This document shows positions 1 to 9,821 of a stretch of DNA of 64,000 bases, in pieces (position 1 is the first letter of the stretch; each line of letters opens with the position of its first letter). This DNA comes from Lepidurus packardi (Eukaryota; Arthropoda; Branchiopoda; Notostraca; Triopsidae): NCBI GenBank assembly GCA_023053545.1, contig JAKZAN010000355.1, forward strand, positions 19,345 through 83,344, written 5' to 3'. The notes below the pieces were generated by a model. That model did no database searches, was not told the DNA's origin, and saw nothing but the letters and a program-made list of their open reading frames with translations. The position numbers were made by a program, and so were the translations under genes.

Positions 1-626
1 ACCGTGTGTCGGTCGCGGGAACCGCCCTGTCGTTGGATTTTGAGGTCGGCGATTACGTCATCTACAACGGCACCACCTGGGAAAAGTCCGACACCACCGA
101 CGCAGTGGCATCGGTCGCGGGCCGCACCGGCAACGTCGTCCTGACCAAGACCGACGTGGGCCTGGCCAACGTCGACAACACCAGCGACGCCAACAAGCCC
201 ATCAGCACCGCCACGCAGACCGCGCTGAACGGTAAAGAGCCGACGATCACCGCTGGAACTACCAGCCAGTATTGGCGCGGCGACAAGAGCTTCCAGACGC
301 TCGACAAGTCGGCTGTTGGCCTGAGTAACGTCGACAACACCAGCGACGCCAACAAGCCAGTCTCCACGGCAACGCAGACCGCTCTTAACCTCAAGCTGAC
401 CACCGCCAACTACGTCGTGCGGGAAACCCCGTCCGGCTCGGTGAACGGCACCAATACCGGCTTCACCCTGGCATTCACCCCGGTGGCGGGTAGCGAGTCG
501 GTGTACCTGAACGGCATCCTGCAGGAGCCGGGAACGGGCAACGACTACACCATCTCTGCGGCGGCGATCACCTTCCTGTTCACCCCGGTGAGCGGCGACA
601 AGATTCGGGTCACTTACATCAAGTGA
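1..626 (+). CDS. tail fibre / minor tail protein (5' end outside window)
   Basis: The open frame enters from the left edge (in frame from base 3), so the N-terminus is missing; the GTG at 6 is an internal codon, shown by alignment of the first residues with the homologous stretch of the gene at 1680. It carries two copies of the phage-fibre repeat whose core reads DVGLxNVDNTSDANKP, then a C-terminal domain (VNGTNTGFTLAFTPVAGSE, then YLNGILQ) of the beta-sandwich type found at fibre ends. Role inferred: virion fibre or baseplate part contacting the cell surface. The next gene is separated by a 73-base gap holding one copy of the dispersed palindrome. Confidence 0.8.
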   Translation, partial: RVSVAGTALSLDFEVGDYVIYNGTTWEKSDTTDAVASVAGRTGNVVLTKTDVGLANVDNTSDANKPISTATQTALNGKEPTITAGTTSQYWRGDKSFQTLDKSAVGLSNVDNTSDANKPVSTATQTALNLKLTTANYVVRETPSGSVNGTNTGFTLAFTPVAGSESVYLNGILQEPGTGNDYTISAAAITFLFTPVSGDKIRVTYIK

Positions 627-645
627 GCGGCGTGAGCGTCCCGGG

Positions 646-668
646 GGGTGTTGCAAAACGCAACACCC
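646..668. repeat. dispersed palindrome copy, perfect 9-bp arms
   Basis: Arms GGGTGTTGC and GCAACACCC are separated by AAAAC. It lies between two tail fibre genes and could act as a hairpin at RNA level or as an operator. It is one of only two copies in the first 12.4 kb. Confidence 0.85.
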
Positions 669-699
669 GGACTGGACAGACCGGCGGTAAGGACGCGAT

Positions 700-1683
700 A
701 TGCCCCGCACTGAGGTAACCGGCAGCCAGATCAAAGACGCATCGGTATCGCTTACCGCCGACGTCGTTGACACCCTGCCTGTTACCAACGGCGGCATCGG
801 AGTAGCCAGTCTGGCCTCAGGAAGCGTTCTCGTCGGCGCGGGCACCAATGCCGTCGGAGTTGTTTTCCCTGGCACAACCGGGAACGTACTCACCTCCAAC
901 GGCTCGACTTGGGTATCCGGCACGGCAGGTCAGCCGAAGTTTATGACCGGCACCTCAGCTACTGCGGCAGCCACCACCGCCAAGACGGTGACCCTGGACA
1001 GCCCGTGGGCGACGACCACCCCAGCAGCGGGCGATTGGCTCGTCATCAACTTCTCCAACGGGCACAGTATCGCCACGCCAACTCTGGCGGTGAACGGCGG
1101 CACCGCCTACCCGATCCGTACCGCCAACAATCAGAGCAACGCTTCCAACACCGCCACTGCGGCTGGCTACCCGGTGCTGCTGTACTTCACCGGGACTGCC
1201 TACATCCTGTCCGGCTCAACCGCCAACACCACCTACAACGAGATTAGCGCCGCGGAGATCGTCAGCACGACCGACGTCAATACGCGCCTCATTAGCGGTC
1301 AGCGCGCCGAAACCCTGATGGCCAATGAGGCCACCAAGACCCGCACACTGACCGGCAAAACAATCTCCGGCGCCTCTAACACCCTGTCGAACATCGCCCA
1401 ATCCTCAGTCACCAGCTTGACCACCGACCTGGCGGGCAAGCAGTCCACAAGCGAGAAGGCCCAGGCCAACGGCTATGCCTCGCTGGACTCCTCGGCCAGG
1501 GTGCCCATCGCCCAACTCCCGCCAGGCACGGCGGTCGATAGCGTCACCCGCACGGATGGCTATATTCAATTTTATTCGGGCACAACCGCAGTCGGCTCCC
1601 CGATCTATCTCGACAACAGCGTGATCGACGGCGGCACCGCGGCGTCGTCCAGCGTCAGCACATTTGATGGGGGGACTCCGTGA
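700..1683 (+). CDS. tail fibre protein
   Basis: 327 residues, low-complexity Ser/Thr/Gly/Ala-rich fibre sequence with the motif LPVTNGGIG near the N-terminus and TLTGKTISGASNTLSNI around residue 210; both are typical of beta-structured trimeric phage fibres. The start ATG at 700 follows a GTAAGGA ribosome site. Its stop overlaps the GTG of the next gene (GTGA), so the two are translationally coupled. A virion adhesin role is inferred from composition and position; no enzymatic motif is visible. Confidence 0.75.
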   Translation: MPRTEVTGSQIKDASVSLTADVVDTLPVTNGGIGVASLASGSVLVGAGTNAVGVVFPGTTGNVLTSNGSTWVSGTAGQPKFMTGTSATAAATTAKTVTLDSPWATTTPAAGDWLVINFSNGHSIATPTLAVNGGTAYPIRTANNQSNASNTATAAGYPVLLYFTGTAYILSGSTANTTYNEISAAEIVSTTDVNTRLISGQRAETLMANEATKTRTLTGKTISGASNTLSNIAQSSVTSLTTDLAGKQSTSEKAQANGYASLDSSARVPIAQLPPGTAVDSVTRTDGYIQFYSGTTAVGSPIYLDNSVIDGGTAASSSVSTFDGGTP

Positions 1684-2645
1684 GCAGGATTCAGTGGCGG
1701 CGCGACACCGCAGCAGCGTGGACGGCGGCGAACCCGATCCTGGCTGAGGGCGAGGCTGGGTTTGAGACCAACACCCTCAAGGTGAAGGTGGGCGACGGGG
1801 TCACCGCCTGGAACGGGCTGGCCTATCTCACCGCCCCCGGCGCGGAACTGTTGGTCAACAAGGGTGCCGCTAACGGATATGCCTCTCTGGACTCCAACGG
1901 CAAGGTGCCCGGATCTCAGCTGCCCAACAGCGTGATGACCTATGAGGGTCTGCACAACGTGTCCACGAACGTCCCAACGCTGTCGGATGCAACTGGCGAC
2001 GCGGGCCAGGTCTACCGGGTCTCAGTTGGCGCAAGCCGCAACTACGGATCGGGCAGCATCACCCTTGACGTGGGGGACTACCTGATCCACTCCGGCACTG
2101 TTTGGCAGAAGGCCGACACGACCGACGCGGTGTCCACAGTGGCCGGGCAGACCGGCAACGTGGTGCTCACCAAGTCCGACGTGGGCCTGGCCAACGTCGA
2201 CAACACTTCGGACGCGACCAAACTCTCAGCCAACGGCACCCTGACTAACAAGGTCATCTCAGGCGCGAGCAACACGATCTCCAGCATCGCCAACGCTTCG
2301 CTGACCAACTCAGCGATTACCATCGCCGGGACGTCGACGAGCTTGGGCGGGGCGATCACGCAGGACGCCATCACCGGCCTATCGTCCACCGGCCTGGTTC
2401 GGCGTACCGCGGCTAATACCTTGGCGACTGCGACCGCCGGCACAGACTTTGTCGCCCCGGGCGGCGCGCTGGGCACCCCGTCGAGCGGCACCCTGACCAA
2501 CACGACTGGCCTGCCGGTGGCCGGCATCAGCGCCACCGGCACCAGGGACTCAACCACTTTCCTGCGCGGCGACGGGACATGGGCCGCGTCATCTGGTGGT
2601 ATCAGCACAGGAAAGGCCATCGCGATGGCGATGGTTTTTGGATAA
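1680..2645 (+). CDS. tail fibre protein with Mtd-like N-terminal domain
   Basis: 321 residues. The first ~50 residues (IQWRRDTAAAWTAANPILA, GEAGFETNTLKVKVGDG) match the short N-terminal domain shared by major tropism determinants and many tail fibres, which anchors a fibre to the baseplate. Next comes a TTDAVSTVAGQTGNVVLTKS / DVGLANVDNTSD segment, nearly the same as the first gene in the window, including 31 identical bases near 152 and 2176. It starts at GTG 1680, overlapping the previous stop. The C-terminal half is Thr/Ser/Gly-rich fibre sequence. Confidence 0.8.
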   Translation: MSRIQWRRDTAAAWTAANPILAEGEAGFETNTLKVKVGDGVTAWNGLAYLTAPGAELLVNKGAANGYASLDSNGKVPGSQLPNSVMTYEGLHNVSTNVPTLSDATGDAGQVYRVSVGASRNYGSGSITLDVGDYLIHSGTVWQKADTTDAVSTVAGQTGNVVLTKSDVGLANVDNTSDATKLSANGTLTNKVISGASNTISSIANASLTNSAITIAGTSTSLGGAITQDAITGLSSTGLVRRTAANTLATATAGTDFVAPGGALGTPSSGTLTNTTGLPVAGISATGTRDSTTFLRGDGTWAASSGGISTGKAIAMAMVFG

Positions 2646-2654
2646 GGACACCTA

Positions 2655-3017
2655 ATGGCTAACCCGAATATCGTCAATGTCACCACTATCCAGGGCAAGA
2701 CCGTGGGCGCCGCAGTGACGACGACGGTCGCCGCCCTGGTGTCCAACGGCGCGGCCAGCAACAAAATCTTCAAGATTAACTCTTTGACCATCGCCAACGT
2801 GGACGGGGTTAACTCCTGCGACGTGACGGTGGACGTGTTCAAGAACCAGGCCACCGCACTGCGGCTCGCGTTCACGATCGCGGTGCCGGCCGACGCCACC
2901 CTGGTGGTGATCTCCAAGGACTCGTCGATCTACTTGGAGGAGAACGATTCTCTGCGGGTGACCGCGAGCGTTAACGGCGATCTGGAAGCAGTGTGCAGCT
3001 ACGAAGAGATTTCGTAG
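2655..3017 (+). CDS. small minor tail / baseplate protein
   Basis: 120 residues, ATG at 2655 behind AAGGA. The sequence is a short all-beta protein (KIFKINSLTIANV, VTVDVFKNQATALRLAF, SSIYLEENDSLRVTAS) of the kind encoded beside receptor-binding proteins of actinophages. No catalytic motif. Its place between a Mtd-domain fibre and the LamG adhesins suggests a baseplate or fibre-junction role; this is inference from context. Confidence 0.65.
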   Translation: MANPNIVNVTTIQGKTVGAAVTTTVAALVSNGAASNKIFKINSLTIANVDGVNSCDVTVDVFKNQATALRLAFTIAVPADATLVVISKDSSIYLEENDSLRVTASVNGDLEAVCSYEEIS

Positions 3018-3020
3018 CTG

Positions 3021-3764
3021 ATGGCGGGTAAGGGCACCGTCTTCGACAACGGCGGGTACATCGGGCGCAAGGGCACCTTCGGTGAGGCACTGGGGGTCGT
3101 TCCTACTGTCGTAACTGACGGTCTGGTATTGCACGTCGATGCCGCCAACACGCTGTCCTACCCCGGCACCGGCACCACCTGGACGAGCCTGGTCGGGACG
3201 GGAAACAACCTGACCTTGACCAACTCCCCCACCTGGAACTCAGCGGGGTATTTCTCCACCGGGGCGAGCGGATTCTTCACCGGGGCAGGGAGCGCGACCA
3301 TCCCGACTGGCAATAGCAGCTACACCATGCAGTGCTGGGTTCGGCTGCCGACCTGGGCCGCTGGCCGGGGCATGATGTCCATTGGCGGCTACGGCACCGG
3401 AAACCAGGCCAACGCGATTAGAACCACCGACGCGGGAACACTGGGACAGTTCATCCACTACTGGTGGGCCAACGATCTATCGTCCAGCAACAACAATGCC
3501 GGTCTGGCCGCGAACACTTGGTTCATGGTGACCGCCCAGTTCGACGGAACCAACCGACGCATCTGGGCCAACACCAGCAACGTCGCATCTGACGCGCCCG
3601 GCTCAGGCCACAACGTCACTTCCTCCACCGTCCAGGTGGCCAAGACATACAGCACCGAGTACCTGCAAGGGGACGTGGCGACGGCCTACATCTACAACCG
3701 CGCCCTGACCTCGACCGAGATCACCACGAACTACAACATCATCCGCACCAGGTTCGGTGTCTGA
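3021..3764 (+). CDS. LamG-like (concanavalin A fold) tail adhesin
   Basis: 247 residues. After a ~30-residue leader comes one LamG/concanavalin-A-like module beginning GLVLHVDAANTLSYPGTGTT and ending with the diagnostic AYIYNRALTSTEITTNYNII. Such domains bind glycans; here cell-surface binding is inferred. The final TGA overlaps the next ATG (TGATG), and the next gene is a clear paralogue, so this part of the operon grew by duplication. Confidence 0.75.
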   Translation: MAGKGTVFDNGGYIGRKGTFGEALGVVPTVVTDGLVLHVDAANTLSYPGTGTTWTSLVGTGNNLTLTNSPTWNSAGYFSTGASGFFTGAGSATIPTGNSSYTMQCWVRLPTWAAGRGMMSIGGYGTGNQANAIRTTDAGTLGQFIHYWWANDLSSSNNNAGLAANTWFMVTAQFDGTNRRIWANTSNVASDAPGSGHNVTSSTVQVAKTYSTEYLQGDVATAYIYNRALTSTEITTNYNIIRTRFGV

Positions 3765-4474
3765 TGGGCGTGTGGAGCCTGACGGCGGCGTATGACAGCA
3801 AGGCGACACCCGCGCCAGCGGTAGTGACCAGCGGCCTGACCGTCTATCTGGATGCCGCCAACGCGCTCTCCTATCCCGGCACTGGCACGACATGGACAGA
3901 TTTGAGCGGTAGTGGGTACAACTTCACCGTCCAGGCTGCGGCCTACACCGCAAGTCCGACCCCGCACTTCAACTTTGAGGGTTCCTACGGTTGGGCCTCT
4001 CGCGGCAGTGACGTGCCAGCCTTCACCAACTCAACAGTGATGGCGTTCAGCACGATCAAGAACACCACCTCCGACTGGCGCACCCTATTGCGTGGCAACC
4101 GATCCGATCACCAAGTCATCATCGGCAGCGACAACCTCATGGGCATGTACGACAATGACGCAGCCGGGTACCTCAACTGCGGCTTCAATATCACCACCCT
4201 GCCCAACCCCTACACCCAGTTCAATTGCTTGACGTGGCGGTTCTCGCAAACAACTTCCCCCTACTATCGCTTCAACTTCAACAGCGGCTCAACGAACTAC
4301 GACATCTCCGACTCCCGCGCCGGGTCGGGTGACGGCTTCATCGCGCTGGGGGCATACCAGGGCGGCAGCCAGTTCTTCGGCAAGATCGCGGTGTTCCTCT
4401 ACTACAACCGGCAACTGACGACCGACGAGATAACCCAGAACTACAACTTCTTCAAGACGAGGTTGGGCATCTAA
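3764..4474 (+). CDS. LamG-like tail adhesin, paralogue of the preceding gene
   Basis: 236 residues with the same architecture as the preceding protein: GLTVYLDAANALSYPGTGTT at the start of the module and AVFLYYNRQLTTDEITQNYN at the end. Middle segments have diverged, consistent with different ligand loops on a shared fold. TAATG coupling links it to the giant adhesin downstream. Confidence 0.75.
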   Translation: MGVWSLTAAYDSKATPAPAVVTSGLTVYLDAANALSYPGTGTTWTDLSGSGYNFTVQAAAYTASPTPHFNFEGSYGWASRGSDVPAFTNSTVMAFSTIKNTTSDWRTLLRGNRSDHQVIIGSDNLMGMYDNDAAGYLNCGFNITTLPNPYTQFNCLTWRFSQTTSPYYRFNFNSGSTNYDISDSRAGSGDGFIALGAYQGGSQFFGKIAVFLYYNRQLTTDEITQNYNFFKTRLGI

Positions 4475-7400
4475 TGGGCCGGGGCAACATGATCGGCAAG
4501 CCCAACCTCCCGGCCACCACTAGGGCCGGCGGGGTGTGGAGTCTGCGTGAGCAGAACACCGCGAACCTGGCTGGCGAGTGGCCGGGGTACGACCCGCAGT
4601 GGTCGAAGACCTCGCTGTTGCTCAAGACCGGCAGCGTCACTGCCGACACCTTCCTCGACTCGTCGGCCAACAACTTCGCGGTCACCAAGTTCGGTGACAC
4701 GATCCAGACCACCAGCACCCCCTACGCCCCGTACTGGTCGAATCTTTTCGACGGGACGGGTGACTACCTCACCGTCCCGTCTAGTTCTGCTTACGCAATG
4801 GGCACAGGAGACTTCACCGTTGAATGCTGGGTGATGTTCAACGGGATTAACGGAGTTGCCAACGGCATCTTCCAAACAGGCACCAGTCACTTCCCAGCTA
4901 CTACCGCGAACAGCATCGCACTGGCGACGGTCACGTCGGGCAGTGTGTGGCAGATATACGCCAAAGGCGCACAGAACAACTCTGCGACAACGTGGACGCT
5001 AGGGCAGTGGTATCACTGCGCGGTGGTGCGGGCCAGCGGCACCACGCGGCTCTACGTCAACGGGGTGGCAGTCATCACCGTGGCCGCAGACACCACCGAT
5101 TACACCGGCACTTTCTTGGGAATCGGCGCGATCTACAGCACGTCGTACTCACAGAACGGCTACATCGCGGGGTTCCGGTGCGTTAAGGGAACCGCCGTCT
5201 ACACCGGCAACTTCACGCCACCGACTTCTCCACTGACGGCCATCAGCGGCACGTCACTGCTGACGTGCCAGGACAACGGTTTCATTGACCGCAGTGCCAA
5301 CAACGTCACGGTCACCCGCGTCGGTGACGTGGCGGTGTCCAGGTTCTCCCCGTTCTCCTGGGAGTGGACGGCAGCATCCGGCGGCAGTGCGGTCTTCGAT
5401 GGGGCGGGTGACTACCTCACCGTGCCGTCTACGTCGGGGCAGTTGGGAGCGGGTGACTTCACAGTGGAGTGCTGGGTGAACCTCACTTCCAAGGTGACCG
5501 CCTACCCGACCATCTTCAACAACTACAGCACCTGGGGCGCGGGGGCGTTGGGTCTGTTCGCCGGTCACGATGGCGGCAGCACCACCAAGTACAACGTGTC
5601 GGTCAACGGCACCTTCCCGGCGATCAACAGCACCGCCGACATCGTGTATGGGCGGTGGACACACCTCGCCGTCGTGCGGAGCGGCACCATCATCACGCTC
5701 TATGTGAATGGGACGGCCAGCGGAACCTTTACCAGTTCTGCCACCCTTAATCAGTCCAACACATTGTGGATCGGGACGGCGGGGGATCAAGTCGCCAACG
5801 GATACCTCAATGGTCAGGTATCAAACTTCCGCGTGGTGGTCGGCACAGCGGTCTACACCACCAACTTCACCCCTCCCACGTCGCCGGTCACCGCTATCGC
5901 CAACACCAGGGTGCTGCTCAACTTCAACAATGCCGCCTACCGCGACACCAGCGGCCTCGCGTCCATCACCCGTCCTTTCGGCACCCCCTCACGCGGCACC
6001 GTCGCCCCAGGCACCGACCTGACGAGCATCGGCTTCAACGGCACCACCGACTACCTCAGTTGGCCGGGATACACCGCCGTGAACTTCGGCACCGGCAACT
6101 TCACCATGCAGGCGTGGGTGCGGCTCAACGCCCTGCCGACCTCCGATGCGTGGCCGACCAGCTACAGCAGCCACATGGTGATCGTGGAGTGCGGTTCCTT
6201 CAATGCCGGGGATGGCATCGCGTTCATCATCGGTGCCACCAAGCTGATAGTCCACAACAACGACACCCCCTTCCTGAGTAGCAGTACCCACGGCCTGACC
6301 GTAGGAACCTGGAACCACCTCGCGGTGACCCGCAGTGGTACCACGCTGTACTTCTTCGTCAACGGCAACCCCATCGGTACCACGACCTTCAACGTCAGTT
6401 CAGGCACCGGAGCATCCACCTTCGTCGGTTGCGAAACCGGCCAGGGCGCGTTCCTCAATGGCCTGCTGTGCAACCTCAAGGTGGACAAGGCCGCGCTCTA
6501 CACCGCCGCGTTCACCCCGTCTCGGCTCGCGGAAACCCCCACCGCCAGCACCACGCTGCTGCTGAACGCCACCGCCGACTTCACCGACGCGACCAACAAG
6601 AACAACTTCGCCAACACCAACGCAACCATCGCCACCACGCCGATGATCTACACCGGCTCGTCGGCCAGCTTCACCGGGGCCAACTATCTTCGGGCGCACC
6701 CGTCCTCCACGCTGTCTACCAACTTCTCGTTCACGACCGGGGACTTCTGCATTGAGGCGTGGATATACCCGACCGCCGTCACCGGCACCGACCGCTGCCT
6801 CTGGGACACCCGCGCCGCCGCCGGCGATGCCGGGATGGTGGTGTTCATCGACACCAACGGCAAGCTGTCCAACTACACCAGCGGTGGAATCCGGCTGACC
6901 TCCACCCCCGCCCTGGTGGCGAACGTGTGGCAGCACATCGCCGTGGTGCGGGTGGCCGGCGTGCTGGCTTACTACATCAATGGTCAACCGGCGGGATCGG
7001 TGGCCTACGCGACTACCATCGACTGCCCCGGCCAGGCCAGCATCGGCATCCGCTTCGATAATGCGGTCGGGTTCACCGGGTTTGTGGACGAGCTTCGGGT
7101 GACCAAGGGCAACGGTCGCTATACCGGGGCGTTCACACCGGCCACCGGCCCGTTCAGTCAGGACTGGGAGCCGTTTTACAACGACACCCTGTCTACCTCC
7201 AACGCACTGACGGTCAAGACCGTTGATGTGGCCGGGGCGACGAACAACACCTTCTGGGACGACTCCACCAACAACTTCGCCGTGACCCGCGTCGGGGACA
7301 CCACGCAGGGCACCTACTCACCGTTCTATCCGACCGGCTATTGGTCGAACTACTTCGACGGCAGCGGCGACTATTTGAGCATTGCCGACAATGCCGCCCT

Positions 7401-9813
7401 CAACATGGGCACCGGGAACTTCACCATTGAGTTCTGGTGGATGCCGACAGGAGGAAGCTGGAAAACGCCATTTGACAAGGGTTTCACCAACGCGGGTGGT
7501 TTGCTGTTCCAGACCAACAACACCACGACCAACGTGATAGACATTTACGCTTCGGGAACCAAGGTTCTGACCGCGAACACCGCCGTCAAGATGAGCGCGT
7601 GGAACCACATCGCGCTCGTCCGAAACGGCACCACCATGACCTTGTATCAGGACGGTGTATCGGTAGGTTCAGTTTCTAACTCAACCAACTTCACTTGCGC
7701 CCAACCCGTCCTTCTCGGCACCGACTTGAGCTACACGACCAACTCCCAATTCGCTGGGTATCTGTCCAACCTCCGCGTCGTCAAGGGCACGGCGGTCTAC
7801 ACCGCGAACTTCACCCCACCCACCGATCCGCTTACCGCGATCACCAACACCAGCTTGCTGACGTGCCAGGACAACAGGTTCATCGACCGCAGCACCAACA
7901 ACTTCACCTTGACCAGGACGGGCGACGTGACGGTCAGCCGCTTCGACCCCTTCCCGCTCCCCGTCCAGGCGATCACCACCGCCACCAGCGCTCCTTCCGG
8001 CAGCGTGTACTTCGACGGCGCTGGCGACTACATGACCGTCCCGTACACCGCCGCCAACTTCGACTGGTGGAGCAGCGACCACACCATCGAGGCGTGGGTG
8101 TTCGCATCGTCCTGGTCAACGTGGTCGTACACCGACGGATCGTTCACGCTTCCCATCGTGGCGGGAAACAACGATCCGGCCAGCCAGATCAACTATTGGT
8201 CATTCGGGCCGATTTCGGATGGGCGACTCAGCTTCTACTACTACAACGGTGGGTCTTACTCGCAGTTCAGCACCCAGACACTCAACGTCAGTCAGTGGAA
8301 TCACATCGCCATGACCAAGACCTCTGCCGGTATCACGCTCTACGTCAACGGGGTGGCGGGAACCACCACCGCCATCGTCGGCACTCCGCAGTCCAGCACC
8401 GGGTACTCATTGACAATCGGTGCTGGAAAGAATGTCCAGGTGACCGGGAACATCTCCAACCTCCGCATCGTCAAAGGCACGGCAGTGTATTCCGGCAGCT
8501 TCACCCCGCCGACCGCTCAGTTGGCCGCGATCACCAACACCAAGCTCCTGACCGCCCAGAGTCCCAGCACCGTGACTGACGCATCTACCAACGCCCTGAC
8601 CGTCACCCGCGTCGGGGACACCAAGGCCAGCAACCTCAACCCATTCCAGGCACCCGCCAAGTTCGCCACCTACCCCTACGGCGGCAGCGGCTACTTCGAC
8701 GGCAGCGGTGATTACTTGACCGTGCCGACCAGTACAGCACTAGCACTGGGCACCGGAGACTTCACCATTGAGTTCTGGGTCTACCCCACAACTAGCGCAT
8801 TTCAGTTGTGGGTTAGCAGTCCTGGCGGCGCAGAACGCAACTCAGTTGCCGTAGGCATGAGAAACGGCAACTTTTGGTGGTTGTTCGGCAACGGGAGCAG
8901 TTGGGTTTTTGAGCGAGACATAGCTGGGGCCAACGCCACCCTCAACAGGTGGAACCACATCGCGGTCACTAGATCGGGCGGGACGGCCAGGTACTTCGTC
9001 AATGGTGCGCTGATCGACTCCCTTGCTGACACCACCAACCTCGTTCAGGGAACGTCTTGGCAAATAGGTGCCTACACCCCCAACAGCTACTTCTTGACCG
9101 GATACCTGTCCAACCTCCGCGTCGTGAAGGGCACGGCTGTTTACACCGCTGCGTTCACACCACCCACCGCTCCGGTCACCGCGATCAGTGGCACTAGCCT
9201 GCTGCTCAACTTCGACAACGCTGGGGTGTACGACGCAAACGGAATCACAAACTTCACCACCTTCGGTGATACCAAGACCAGCGCTGTCAGGAAGTACGCA
9301 GGATCATCGCTCGCGCTGGACGGCACCCTCGACTACATCCAAGCCAGCCCAGCCCCAGTCGGTAACTTTCTCATCGGCACTGGCGACTTCACGATAGAGG
9401 CGTGGACGTTCGCCACCGCCAACGACGGGGTGCGCGGCATCTTCGACTGGCGCAACGGCGGCGACAGCACCGTCCCCAACCTGGCTTCGGTCAACGGCAC
9501 CTTCGCCTACTACGTCAACGGAACCCCGATCAGCGGCGGCTCGTGCATCCTCAACACCTGGCAGCACATCGCGGTCTGCCGTGCCGCCGGGATCACCCGC
9601 ATGTTCCTCAACGGCACCCAGGTCGGGGTCGCCTACACCGATGCCAACAACTACACCGCATACTCGCACGGCATGATGATCGGTGGAAGCTGGGACTCCG
9701 CTGGCAAGGGCGCTAAGGCGTGGAGTGGCAGTCTAGAAGACGTGCGAATCTCTCGTGCCGCCCGGTACGTCACTAACTTCGCTGTCCCTGCGGCAAGCCT
9801 GCCTCTAAGCTAA
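4474..9813 (+). CDS. giant tail adhesin with eight LamG-like modules
   Basis: 1779 residues, the largest protein in the window. It contains eight concanavalin-A/LamG-like modules, recognisable by FDGxGDYLTVP...LGTGDFTIExW near each module start and WNHIAVxRSGTTxxLYVNG in its middle, at roughly residues 90, 300, 510, 730, 950, 1170, 1400 and 1600. Seven modules end with a linker of the type NLRVVKGTAVYTxxFTPPT. Function inferred: multivalent glycan-binding receptor-binding protein of the tail tip. No signal peptide or enzyme motif. Repeats differ in protein and DNA, so they are long-established duplications rather than assembly artefacts. Confidence 0.8.
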   Translation: MGRGNMIGKPNLPATTRAGGVWSLREQNTANLAGEWPGYDPQWSKTSLLLKTGSVTADTFLDSSANNFAVTKFGDTIQTTSTPYAPYWSNLFDGTGDYLTVPSSSAYAMGTGDFTVECWVMFNGINGVANGIFQTGTSHFPATTANSIALATVTSGSVWQIYAKGAQNNSATTWTLGQWYHCAVVRASGTTRLYVNGVAVITVAADTTDYTGTFLGIGAIYSTSYSQNGYIAGFRCVKGTAVYTGNFTPPTSPLTAISGTSLLTCQDNGFIDRSANNVTVTRVGDVAVSRFSPFSWEWTAASGGSAVFDGAGDYLTVPSTSGQLGAGDFTVECWVNLTSKVTAYPTIFNNYSTWGAGALGLFAGHDGGSTTKYNVSVNGTFPAINSTADIVYGRWTHLAVVRSGTIITLYVNGTASGTFTSSATLNQSNTLWIGTAGDQVANGYLNGQVSNFRVVVGTAVYTTNFTPPTSPVTAIANTRVLLNFNNAAYRDTSGLASITRPFGTPSRGTVAPGTDLTSIGFNGTTDYLSWPGYTAVNFGTGNFTMQAWVRLNALPTSDAWPTSYSSHMVIVECGSFNAGDGIAFIIGATKLIVHNNDTPFLSSSTHGLTVGTWNHLAVTRSGTTLYFFVNGNPIGTTTFNVSSGTGASTFVGCETGQGAFLNGLLCNLKVDKAALYTAAFTPSRLAETPTASTTLLLNATADFTDATNKNNFANTNATIATTPMIYTGSSASFTGANYLRAHPSSTLSTNFSFTTGDFCIEAWIYPTAVTGTDRCLWDTRAAAGDAGMVVFIDTNGKLSNYTSGGIRLTSTPALVANVWQHIAVVRVAGVLAYYINGQPAGSVAYATTIDCPGQASIGIRFDNAVGFTGFVDELRVTKGNGRYTGAFTPATGPFSQDWEPFYNDTLSTSNALTVKTVDVAGATNNTFWDDSTNNFAVTRVGDTTQGTYSPFYPTGYWSNYFDGSGDYLSIADNAALNMGTGNFTIEFWWMPTGGSWKTPFDKGFTNAGGLLFQTNNTTTNVIDIYASGTKVLTANTAVKMSAWNHIALVRNGTTMTLYQDGVSVGSVSNSTNFTCAQPVLLGTDLSYTTNSQFAGYLSNLRVVKGTAVYTANFTPPTDPLTAITNTSLLTCQDNRFIDRSTNNFTLTRTGDVTVSRFDPFPLPVQAITTATSAPSGSVYFDGAGDYMTVPYTAANFDWWSSDHTIEAWVFASSWSTWSYTDGSFTLPIVAGNNDPASQINYWSFGPISDGRLSFYYYNGGSYSQFSTQTLNVSQWNHIAMTKTSAGITLYVNGVAGTTTAIVGTPQSSTGYSLTIGAGKNVQVTGNISNLRIVKGTAVYSGSFTPPTAQLAAITNTKLLTAQSPSTVTDASTNALTVTRVGDTKASNLNPFQAPAKFATYPYGGSGYFDGSGDYLTVPTSTALALGTGDFTIEFWVYPTTSAFQLWVSSPGGAERNSVAVGMRNGNFWWLFGNGSSWVFERDIAGANATLNRWNHIAVTRSGGTARYFVNGALIDSLADTTNLVQGTSWQIGAYTPNSYFLTGYLSNLRVVKGTAVYTAAFTPPTAPVTAISGTSLLLNFDNAGVYDANGITNFTTFGDTKTSAVRKYAGSSLALDGTLDYIQASPAPVGNFLIGTGDFTIEAWTFATANDGVRGIFDWRNGGDSTVPNLASVNGTFAYYVNGTPISGGSCILNTWQHIAVCRAAGITRMFLNGTQVGVAYTDANNYTAYSHGMMIGGSWDSAGKGAKAWSGSLEDVRISRAARYVTNFAVPAASLPLS

Positions 9814-9821
9814 GGAGTGTT

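Noticed and set aside
5766-6281. Gln/His/Arg-rich open frames inside the giant adhesin (also 6429-6755, 7695-8579)
   Set aside because: Frame-shadow composition; the LamG frame runs unbroken through 4474-9813.
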